In this document: one piece after another, positions 1 to 5,970 of the stretch
Position numbering within the stretch: position 1 is the stretch's first letter
How the letters are laid out: each line of letters starts with the position of its first letter
Program-made: the position numbers and the translations under genes
Notes under the pieces: generated by a model
The model's database searches: none
What the model was told of the DNA's origin: nothing
Seen by the model: the letters and a program-made list of their open reading frames with translations, nothing else
Source of the DNA: an uncultured Flavobacteriales bacterium
GTDB taxonomy: Bacteria; Bacteroidota; Bacteroidia; Flavobacteriales_D; Crocinitomicaceae
Length of the DNA: 7,878 nt
Direction of reading: 5' to 3'
Assembly (NCBI GenBank): GCA_903899795.1
Contig: CAIUKX010000225.1
Location: 1-7,878, forward strand

Positions 1-324
1 ATTACAAAATTGGGAGAAGGTACAGCCATAAAAATCATGGATGCTTCTGCAATTTGCGATTATCGAATGGTGGATTATATGAAGAAAACAGCTAATAAAC
101 ATAAAATCAAATGGCAACCTGAGATCTTGACCGCTGGTGGAACCGACACAGCTGGGATTCAGCGAATGGTTGAAGGTGGTTCAATTGCTGGGGCTGTTTC
201 AATTCCTACACGTCATTTACATCAAGTGATTGAAATGGCTAATAAAGATGATATCAAAGGAAGTATCGATCTTTTGGTGGCATGTGTGAGTGAATTAGAT
301 ACCTATAATTGGGATTTCAAATAA
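1..324 (+). CDS. M42 family metallopeptidase (glutamyl/leucyl aminopeptidase type), C-terminal fragment
   Basis: The frame is open from base 1, so only the last 107 residues of the gene are in the window. The TTG at 10 is internal, not the start. M42 enzymes are dinuclear-metal cytoplasmic aminopeptidases (YsdC/FrvX/PepA-like) of about 350-365 residues, so roughly 250 residues lie upstream. Visible hallmarks are GEGTAIKIMD near the left edge, GGTDTAGIQ (visible residues 46-54), and IPTRHLHQ, whose last His (visible residue 74) matches the conserved C-terminal metal-ligand His of the family (P-x-R-x-x-H). The N-terminal His, Asp and Glu ligands are off the window. The fragment shows no damage and ends in TAA at 322-324. 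The next gene starts at once, which suggests co-transcription. Family assignment is confident; substrate preference (Glu/Asp, Leu or broad) cannot be read from this part. Confidence 0.9.
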   Translation: MTKLGEGTAIKIMDASAICDYRMVDYMKKTANKHKIKWQPEILTAGGTDTAGIQRMVEGGSIAGAVSIPTRHLHQVIEMANKDDIKGSIDLLVACVSELDTYNWDFK

Positions 325-330
325 TTGGAA

Positions 331-1332
331 ATGATTTTTGTAACTGGAGGAACCGGCTTATTGGGTAGTCATTTATTATTTAAATTGACTGAGGATGAAA
401 CACCTCTAAAAGCTCTTTATCGTGATGAAAAACGCTTGGCTGGAGTTCGCCAATTATTTAAGTATTATGATCCTGAAAATGGGACTCGACGTTTTGAGCA
501 GATCAGCTGGGTAAACGGTGATGTTCTTGAAGTTGAATCGCTTTTCGAATATATGGAAGGTTGTTCAATAGTTTATCATTGTGCGGCTATCGTTTCTTTT
601 CAAAAGAAAGATTTTTTCCGAATGATGAAAATTAACAGGCAAGGAACGGCAAATATTGTCAACTGTGCGATTGAATTAGGAGTAGAAAAACTTTGTTATG
701 TGAGTTCGACTGCTGCTATTGGAGGAGAAGGTGAGAAAGTTATTTCGGAAGTTAGTAAATGGAAGCAGTCGCCATTGACGAGCGGTTACTCGATTTCGAA
801 ATATTCAGCTGAAAAGGAAGTTTGGAGAGGTGTCGAAGAAGGTTTGAATGCTGTTATTGTTAATCCGTGTGTCATCGTTGGAGCCGGTAATTGGGAAGAA
901 AGTTCATTGACCATTTTCAGAACGGTAAATAAGGGTCTTAAGTTTTACACAAATGGTGCGAATGCTTTTGTTGATGCCAGAGATATTGCGGAATTAATGG
1001 TGCGGTTGACGAAAAGTGACATTGTAAACGAACGATTTTTATGTATAGGTGAAAACCATCTTTTTAAAACATTGTTTGATGAAATAGCTGATAAGCTAGA
1101 TAAAAAGAGAGCTTCAATTATAGTGAAACCGTGGCTGGCAGGATTAACATGGAGAGTGATGTGGATCATAAGCAAGGTGACTCAAAAAGAAGCAACCATT
1201 ACTAAGGAAACAGCCCGAAGTGCATTTAATATCACAGAATATGATGCTTCCAAAATTCGCCAAAGACTGAATTTCGAGTTTCGAACTTTGGAAGAAATGG
1301 TTGATAACGCTATTAAAGGTAGAATTCTTTGA
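331..1332 (+). CDS. NAD(P)-dependent extended SDR (epimerase/dehydratase or reductase family)
   Basis: A complete 333-residue extended short-chain dehydrogenase/reductase, of the size usual for dihydroflavonol-4-reductase, 3-beta-HSD and sugar-epimerase-like members. The Rossmann dinucleotide motif TGGTGLLG is at residues 5-12. A basic residue (R31) follows the second beta strand, which favours NADP(H) over NAD. NGDV (62-65) and YHCAA (82-86) match the adenine-binding strand regions. Catalytic candidates are Ser125/126 in YVSSTAAIG and the YxxxK pair Y153/K157 in SGYSISKYSAEK. I chose ATG at 331, which places the Rossmann strand at the very N-terminus. The in-frame TTG at 325, directly after the upstream stop, would add two residues and cannot be excluded. 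The gene follows the M42 peptidase with a 6-base gap, and it converges on the prenyl synthase gene. The substrate is unknown. HpnA-like hopanoid-associated epimerases belong to the same broad family, but nothing here singles that role out. Confidence 0.9.
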   Translation: MIFVTGGTGLLGSHLLFKLTEDETPLKALYRDEKRLAGVRQLFKYYDPENGTRRFEQISWVNGDVLEVESLFEYMEGCSIVYHCAAIVSFQKKDFFRMMKINRQGTANIVNCAIELGVEKLCYVSSTAAIGGEGEKVISEVSKWKQSPLTSGYSISKYSAEKEVWRGVEEGLNAVIVNPCVIVGAGNWEESSLTIFRTVNKGLKFYTNGANAFVDARDIAELMVRLTKSDIVNERFLCIGENHLFKTLFDEIADKLDKKRASIIVKPWLAGLTWRVMWIISKVTQKEATITKETARSAFNITEYDASKIRQRLNFEFRTLEEMVDNAIKGRIL

Positions 1333-1348
1333 GAAATTTATATTTCTC
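1331..1348. terminator. stem-loop at convergent gene junction, possible bidirectional 3' end signal
   Basis: GAGAAAT (1331-1337) and ATTTCTC (1342-1348) form a perfect 7-bp inverted repeat around a 4-base loop. The structure spans the 5-base gap between two convergent genes: the SDR stop (TGA, 1330-1332) enters the left arm, the prenyl synthase stop (1338-1340 on the minus strand) sits in the loop, and the right arm lies in that gene's last codons. Only two pairs are G-C. The tail on the + strand is TTTCC and there is no T-run on the minus strand, so it is a weak candidate for a classical intrinsic terminator. Confidence 0.35.
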
Positions 1349-2306
1349 TTTCCATCAAATAAGCTGCTAACTGTAGAAGTGGTTCTTTTTGTGAAGCCGG
1401 AATCTGAATTTTTTCAAGTGCTGTTTTTGCCTGTTCATAATGGTAATTCATGATTTCTTTGCAAACATTTCTCACATTAAGGACATCAAATAAGTGTTTC
1501 GCTAATGCAATTTTTTGATCGAAATCGGATTCTTGCAGGATTGCATTGAGTTTTTCTTTTTGATATGGATCCGCTAATTCAAAAGCTTTCAGTAGCAATA
1601 AAGTTGTCTTATTTGAAATGATATCACCTCCTACTTGTTTCCCAAATTTAGAAGGGTCAGCATACAGGTCTAGAATATCATCCTGAATTTGAAAAGCAAT
1701 TCCGATTTGTTGACCGAATTCATATATTAATTTTCGATCGGATAGTGAGGCTCCAGCAATGATTGCTCCCATTTCTAAAGCACAACCCAATAACACGGAA
1801 GTTTTCAAACGGATCATTTCAATGTACTCAGTAATTGAAACGGATTTCTTTGTCTCAAAATCCATATCATATTGTTGACCTTCACAAACTTCAATAGCAG
1901 TTGTGTTGAATAGATTCAAAAGGTCAGGTAGTACTTCAGCCTTTTGTTGAGCAAGCAGTTGATAGGCATATACCAAAAGGACATCTCCTGATAAAATTGC
2001 AATATTTTGATTCCATTTTGTATGGACAGTTTCCTTCCCTCTTCGAATCGGTGCTTCGTCCATAATATCATCATGGATCAATGAAAAATTATGAAACAAT
2101 TCTACAGCCAGTGCTGCGGGTAATGCTTCTTTTTTTGAGGATCCAAAGGCCTCTGCTCCCATCAATGTTAATATGGGTCTCATTCTTTTTCCTCCGAGGG
2201 TCATAAAATAACGAAGAGGGTCATACAGATTTTTTGGTGTAAGGGGATAATGTGTTTTTTTAATCTCCTCTTCGATAAATACGGAATACTTTTCTATTGA
2301 CTGCAT
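1338..2306 (-). CDS. short-chain polyprenyl diphosphate synthase (farnesyl/geranylgeranyl type)
   Basis: This 322-residue trans-isoprenyl diphosphate synthase condenses isopentenyl diphosphate with allylic diphosphates in the cytoplasm, feeding quinone, carotenoid or lipid-carrier synthesis. All family landmarks are intact: GGKRMRP (38-44, IPP binding), the first Asp-rich motif DDIMD (79-83) followed by RR (88-89), KT (168-169), FQIQDD with the second Asp-rich motif DDILD (209-213), and GGDIISNKTT (226-235). The first motif has the two-residue spacing without the bacterial FPP/GGPP insertion. Position -5 is Phe74 and -4 is Ser75, a pattern known from archaeal-type (type I) GGPP synthases and compatible with a C15-C20 product. 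Product length is inferred, not shown. Its ATG (2306-2304) overlaps the rmlA stop by one base (TAATG), so translation is probably coupled. The stop is 5 bases from the convergent SDR stop. ispA, idsA or crtE-like names would be guesses. Confidence 0.95.
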   Translation of the reverse strand: MQSIEKYSVFIEEEIKKTHYPLTPKNLYDPLRYFMTLGGKRMRPILTLMGAEAFGSSKKEALPAALAVELFHNFSLIHDDIMDEAPIRRGKETVHTKWNQNIAILSGDVLLVYAYQLLAQQKAEVLPDLLNLFNTTAIEVCEGQQYDMDFETKKSVSITEYIEMIRLKTSVLLGCALEMGAIIAGASLSDRKLIYEFGQQIGIAFQIQDDILDLYADPSKFGKQVGGDIISNKTTLLLLKAFELADPYQKEKLNAILQESDFDQKIALAKHLFDVLNVRNVCKEIMNYHYEQAKTALEKIQIPASQKEPLLQLAAYLMEREI

Positions 2307-2308
2307 TA
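2304..2308 (-). promoter_or_regulatory. TAATG stop/start overlap, likely translational coupling
   Basis: Read on the minus strand, TAA of rmlA (2308-2306) and ATG of the prenyl synthase (2306-2304) share one A. Such overlaps let a terminating ribosome restart on the next gene. This is consistent with co-transcription of the pair and supports the chosen start. Confidence 0.7.
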
Positions 2309-3172
2309 TTTGGAAGTAGCTAAAGCCATTAAATAAGTACCATATCCGCTTTTCAGAAGCGGATTAGCTAATTCTTTCAATTGATCTTTAGAGATAAATC
2401 CGTTTCGGTATGCTACTTCTTCTATGCATCCAATTTTTAAACCTTGTCTTTCTTCGATCACTTGAACAAATTGTCCGGCTTGCATCAAAGAAGGGAATGT
2501 GCCTGTATCTAGCCATGCAGTTCCACGGTTAAGGATCGACACCTTCAATTGATTCCGACGAAGATATTCCGCATTAACATCCGTAATTTCATATTCTCCA
2601 CGATGAGAAGGTTCCAGATTTTTAGCAATTTCTACCACGCTGTTATCGTAAAAATATAGTCCGGGTACTGCATAGTTTGATTTCGGAACAGTTGGTTTTT
2701 CTTCAATGGAAATGGCATTCATATTCGCATCGAATTCTACCACCCCATATCTTTCAGGATCGCTGACATGGTAGGCGTAGACAACTCCTCCTTTTGCACC
2801 TACATTTTCTTTCAAGAGATTACCCATCCCCACGCCATAAAATATATTATCACCTAAAATCAGGGCAACGTTATCTGATCCAATAAATTTTTCGCCAATA
2901 ACGAAAGCTTGAGCGAGTCCATTGGGCTCAGGTTGAACGGCATACTCGAATTTACAGCCCAATTTCGAACCATCTCCTAATAATTTTTCGAAGTGTGGAA
3001 GATCATGTGGTGTAGAAATGATCAATACTTCACGTATTCCGGCGCTCATCAATGTCGAGAGGGGATAATAGATCATAGGTTTATCATAGATAGGCATCAA
3101 TTGCTTACTGATTGCCAATGTAAGAGGATGTAACCGAGTTCCTGATCCACCTGCTAATATTATTCCTTTCAT
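2306..3172 (-). CDS. rmlA: glucose-1-phosphate thymidylyltransferase RmlA
   Basis: A full-length 288-residue nucleotidyltransferase (family usually about 286-295). It makes dTDP-glucose from glucose-1-phosphate and dTTP, the first step of dTDP-rhamnose and related deoxysugar synthesis for surface polysaccharide. The N-terminus carries the nucleotide loop LAGGSGTRLHPLT (6-18). Residues R13, K23, D108 (in LGDNIFYG), K160 (in EEKP) and D223 (in WLDTGT) match the known catalytic and Mg-binding residues of Pseudomonas RmlA (R15, K25, D110, K162, D225) with a constant offset of two. RGEYEITDVN (191-200) is also typical of RmlA and separates it from longer UTP-dependent relatives. The start is the ATG at 3172-3170. 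The gene is 49 bases downstream of the RND exporter, with no promoter-like element seen in that gap, and it overlaps the prenyl synthase start by one base. The usual partners rmlB, rmlC and rmlD are not in the window. Confidence 0.95.
   Translation of the reverse strand: MKGIILAGGSGTRLHPLTLAISKQLMPIYDKPMIYYPLSTLMSAGIREVLIISTPHDLPHFEKLLGDGSKLGCKFEYAVQPEPNGLAQAFVIGEKFIGSDNVALILGDNIFYGVGMGNLLKENVGAKGGVVYAYHVSDPERYGVVEFDANMNAISIEEKPTVPKSNYAVPGLYFYDNSVVEIAKNLEPSHRGEYEITDVNAEYLRRNQLKVSILNRGTAWLDTGTFPSLMQAGQFVQVIEERQGLKIGCIEEVAYRNGFISKDQLKELANPLLKSGYGTYLMALATSK
2344..2364 (-). repeat. 8-bp perfect inverted repeat inside the rmlA 3' end
   Basis: ATCCGCTT (2344-2351) and AAGCGGAT (2357-2364) are exact reverse complements around a 5-base loop, half of the pairs being G-C. 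They lie in the codons for PLLKSGYG of rmlA, about 38 bases before the TAATG junction with the prenyl synthase. In the mRNA this would be one of the more stable small hairpins seen in the window. No T-run follows on the minus strand, so it does not look like a terminator. Coding constraint alone could explain it. Confidence 0.4.
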
Positions 3173-3191
3173 ACAGTCGATTTTAACTTGA

Positions 3192-3211
3192 AAACTCTTT
3201 AATATGAGTTT
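3192..3211 (-). terminator. weak hairpin in the gap between the RND exporter and rmlA
   Basis: AAACTC (3192-3197) pairs with GAGTTT (3206-3211) around an 8-base AT-only loop. On the minus strand the stem is followed by TTTTC. Six pairs with two G-C make it a poor terminator; at most it would partly attenuate transcription into rmlA. The rest of the 49-base gap shows no promoter-like element. Confidence 0.2.
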
Positions 3212-3221
3212 AGAGAATTAA

Positions 3222-5852
3222 TCAATCATTTAATTTTTCCAACGTTTCAATTTGAAGATTGTCCAATTCTATATCTTCTTCTTCGTCATAAATGTCAAAA
3301 AACGGTTCCTCAAATGATTTTGTTGTTACTAATCTTTCTAGACTTAACAACAACGCTGGGAGAATTATTAGATTTGTAGCCATACCTACCATAATCGTAA
3401 GTGATACTAGCATTCCCAGTGCTTTTGTTCCACCAAATTGAGAGAAAGCAAACATGATAAATCCGAAAAATAAAATTACGGAAGTATAGAAAATACCTAA
3501 TCCTGTTTCTCTTAAAGAAAGCAAAATGGAATACTTTAAATCCCACTGATGGAGTTTTAGCTCCTGCCTGTATTTGGCTAAAAACAGAATGGCATTATCA
3601 ACCGTTATCCCTAAAGCAATACCGAAAACCAATAGTGTAGAAGGTTTCAAAGGAATATTACACCATCCCATTATTCCAGCTGTAAATAGGAGTGGAATAA
3701 TATTCGGGATCATAGAAATAATAATAATTCGTAAGGAACGGAACAAAACAGCCATTAAAGCAGAAATCGATAATATAGCAAAAACGAGACTTTGTACTAG
3801 GTTTATAAATAAGTATTTAGTCCCTTCAGAGGCAACAACAGATGTACCTGTGAAAACTAAATCATAATATTCCTCATCAATTGCTCTCCTCAACATTTTA
3901 TGGAAATCTTTTTGGTCGAAATAATGTTTTATCTTTTCCGGATCCATGTCAAAAGCGAGTTGCTTTTCGGAATTTCCCTTGCTTAATATAGCTGTTAAAC
4001 TGTTGTAAATTGCAGGATATCCATAGATGATGGAATCGATATACATTTTGTGTCCTTTCTTTACTTTAGCATACAAACGTTCAATATCTTTTTTGTCAGG
4101 ATTCAAAATACTATCAATTCGATTTCGTAATGAATCAACTTTAGTGGCAACATCGTATGATCCAATATCCTTCATTTGTGAACGAATTCGAAGCGTAGTA
4201 GTTGTAGTATCCACCAATTCTTTCAGTGATAAATTTCCTCCGTTTGCATTACTTAAATCAAATTTATCGATGTATTGTTTCAATCTAAGTTTATCTCTAT
4301 TTGAAATAATTTTGTATTGATTTACATCGTTTGAGTAATAGGCCATATTGATAACCTTGATGAAATCCACTAAGGAAAGTGTTTTAGAGAATAAGGTGTC
4401 TTGTGCAAAAGCATCTTGAATTGCCTGTACTTTATACAATGTTTCCTGTTTGAACAGACGACCTGGCTGTTTGTAATTAATGGTCATCTCGAACGGAATT
4501 GCACCACCGAAGCTCTTTTCAACAAATTGAAGGTCTTTTAAAATTGGATCATCTTTTGGTAAATCACCAGTGATATTCCCTGTTGCCTGAATCTTGGTCA
4601 TTCCCCAAATACTTACTACAAGCATTACCACAGAACCGAAATAAATCCAAGCTCGTTTGTAAGATACCAAGTAAACAATTTTCTCAATAAATCCTTGTGA
4701 ATAGACTCTTGAAAGGTGTTTCAGATGTCGTTCTTTCGGGATTTTGGAGTACGAAGCCATGATCGGGATGATACAAATGGAAAGTACGAAAACCACCATG
4801 ATATTCAGTGATGAAATAATTCCGAATTCAGCCAATTTATCTGAACTTGTAAAGGTACAAAAACCAACAGCAGTTGTTAAATTAGTCAGGAAGGTAACTG
4901 CTCCGATTCTTCGGATCATGGTATACAATGCCTTGATTTTATTGCCATGTTTGACGACTTCCTGATGATATCGCGTGATTAGGAATACACAGTTTGGTAC
5001 ACCGATTACAATCATCAGTGGTGGAATCAAAGCCATCATGATCGAGAGACTGAAACCTAATAAACCGATGCTTCCGAGAGCCCAAATTACAGATACAAAT
5101 ACTACAATATTACATTGTATAACTACTCTGAATGATCGGAAGAAAATGTAGAGTAAAAGTGATGAAGCAAGAACAGAAAGTGCTAGGAAAATATACATTT
5201 CCTGTATAATCCGCTTCCCGACTATGACACGCATATGTGGAAGTCCTGCGAAGTGAACCTGTCCGAAATATTTTTCATATTTCTGTGCCAGAGCTTCAAT
5301 TTTAACTACGACTTGTGATTTTTTCTTATCAGCTAAAAACTTCTCATTCATACCAATCAATATCAAAGAGACATTGGTAGAGTCATTATACAATAAGTTT
5401 TTATAGATCGGATTGTGTTTGATTTCCCGTTCAATCGAATCGATCGTTTTTTCTTGGAAAGTGACATCAGAAAATATGCGTTTAACTTCGAATCTATTTT
5501 CTTTAATGTTATTTCGAATGGTGAAAAGAGTAGCTTCAGAAATGACACTTTGAACTCCATCGTATTGTAAAATAGAATCTCCTAATTCCTTCCATTTAGA
5601 GAAATTTTCTTGTGTGTAAAGTGAATCTGTTTGTACAGCTAATACCAATGTTGATCCATCTTCCCCGAATTCTTCTTTGAATTTTAAATAGTCAGATTGA
5701 GCCTGTGATTCTTCAGGTAATGTATTACCATATCTGTTGTCGATTTTGAGTGAAGTTACTGCATAATACCCGAAAAAAACGGTTAAAATGGTAATAATTG
5801 CCAGTATGAATAACCGATTTTTTAATATTAAACTTGCAAATTTATGCCACAT
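3222..5852 (-). CDS. RND-superfamily exporter (MMPL/HpnN-like), 12 transmembrane segments
   Basis: An 876-residue inner-membrane protein with the duplicated RND plan of MMPL, HpnN-like hopanoid and Patched/sterol-sensing transporters (COG1033 type), which use the proton gradient to move lipids or other hydrophobic compounds. In each half, one membrane helix precedes a large periplasmic loop and five helices follow it. Approximate segments: TM1 13-32, loop 33-217, TM2-6 218-238, 245-265, 270-290, 316-336 and 344-364; then TM7 402-420, loop 421-683, TM8-12 684-704, 708-728, 738-758, 786-804 and 812-834. The second half keeps the intramembrane Asp (D752 in GITVDNAILFLAKY). The equivalent site in the first half reads GVPNCVFLITRY, with Pro286 in place of Asp. 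The C-terminus is a strongly acidic cytoplasmic tail (848-876). The size fits a stand-alone exporter rather than the roughly 1,000-residue AcrB type, and no adaptor or outer-membrane channel gene is adjacent. Start is ATG 5852-5850, preceded by an AT-rich leader and a promoter-like element. The substrate is unknown. Confidence 0.92.
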   Translation of the reverse strand: MWHKFASLILKNRLFILAIITILTVFFGYYAVTSLKIDNRYGNTLPEESQAQSDYLKFKEEFGEDGSTLVLAVQTDSLYTQENFSKWKELGDSILQYDGVQSVISEATLFTIRNNIKENRFEVKRIFSDVTFQEKTIDSIEREIKHNPIYKNLLYNDSTNVSLILIGMNEKFLADKKKSQVVVKIEALAQKYEKYFGQVHFAGLPHMRVIVGKRIIQEMYIFLALSVLASSLLLYIFFRSFRVVIQCNIVVFVSVIWALGSIGLLGFSLSIMMALIPPLMIVIGVPNCVFLITRYHQEVVKHGNKIKALYTMIRRIGAVTFLTNLTTAVGFCTFTSSDKLAEFGIISSLNIMVVFVLSICIIPIMASYSKIPKERHLKHLSRVYSQGFIEKIVYLVSYKRAWIYFGSVVMLVVSIWGMTKIQATGNITGDLPKDDPILKDLQFVEKSFGGAIPFEMTINYKQPGRLFKQETLYKVQAIQDAFAQDTLFSKTLSLVDFIKVINMAYYSNDVNQYKIISNRDKLRLKQYIDKFDLSNANGGNLSLKELVDTTTTTLRIRSQMKDIGSYDVATKVDSLRNRIDSILNPDKKDIERLYAKVKKGHKMYIDSIIYGYPAIYNSLTAILSKGNSEKQLAFDMDPEKIKHYFDQKDFHKMLRRAIDEEYYDLVFTGTSVVASEGTKYLFINLVQSLVFAILSISALMAVLFRSLRIIIISMIPNIIPLLFTAGIMGWCNIPLKPSTLLVFGIALGITVDNAILFLAKYRQELKLHQWDLKYSILLSLRETGLGIFYTSVILFFGFIMFAFSQFGGTKALGMLVSLTIMVGMATNLIILPALLLSLERLVTTKSFEEPFFDIYDEEEDIELDNLQIETLEKLND

Positions 5853-5883
5853 ATTTTTATTATTCGAAAACTAAGTAAAGAGG

Positions 5884-5891
5884 CAAAGTTA
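5884..5891 (-). promoter_or_regulatory. Bacteroidota-type -7 promoter element for the RND exporter transcription unit
   Basis: On the minus strand this reads TAACTTTG, an exact match to the Bacteroidota -7 consensus TAnnTTTG. It would put the transcription start near 5877 and leave a leader of about 25 bases before the exporter ATG. No clear -33 TTTG/TTG lies at the usual 17-23 base spacing; that place is next to the 12-bp palindrome at 5915-5926. The match is short, so chance is possible, but its position in the only sizeable gap of the strand supports it. Confidence 0.5.
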
Positions 5892-5914
5892 ATCAAATAT
5901 GCTTATGGATAAGT

Positions 5915-5926
5915 GCATTTAAATGC
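5915..5926. promoter_or_regulatory. 12-bp perfect palindrome upstream of the exporter promoter
   Basis: GCATTTAAATGC is a perfect palindrome in the non-coding gap. Its near edge is 23 bases upstream of the TAACTTTG element, so it would lie about 36-48 bases before the inferred transcription start, where an activator or repressor dimer could bind. Only one copy is seen in the window. The sequence is AT-rich, so chance is a real alternative. Confidence 0.3.
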
Positions 5927-5927
5927 T

Positions 5928-5965
5928 AAAATCACAATAAATCTTAAAATATAATTTAGTGTTTT
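5928..5965 (-). terminator. weak imperfect AT-rich hairpin after the S9 peptidase gene
   Basis: Starting 6 bases past the peptidase stop on the minus strand, AAAACAC-TAAAT pairs with ATTTA-(TT)-GTG-(A)-TTTT around an 11-base loop, leaving two small bulges. The minus-strand side ends in a TTTT run. This has the outline of an intrinsic terminator but a weak, AT-rich stem. If it works, it separates the peptidase from the exporter transcription unit. Confidence 0.3.
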
Positions 5966-5970
5966 GAATT

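Noticed and set aside
10..324. A complete 104-residue gene starting at TTG 10
   Set aside because: The frame is open to base 1 and the protein begins inside the conserved C-terminal half of an M42 peptidase, so it is a gene fragment cut by the window edge.
4187..4204. Run of five Thr codons in the exporter as a possible microsatellite or phase-variation tract
   Set aside because: The codons are mixed, the run is short, and it lies in frame in a periplasmic loop. There is no simple repeat that would slip readily.
3574..4320. Two 97-residue + strand open frames opposite the RND exporter
   Set aside because: Both are antisense to a well-conserved full-length transporter and show no domain or promoter of their own.
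5853..5970. A small RNA or small protein gene in the 118-base gap
   Set aside because: No convincing open frame or strong RNA fold is seen. The promoter-like element, palindrome and weak hairpin explain what structure there is.
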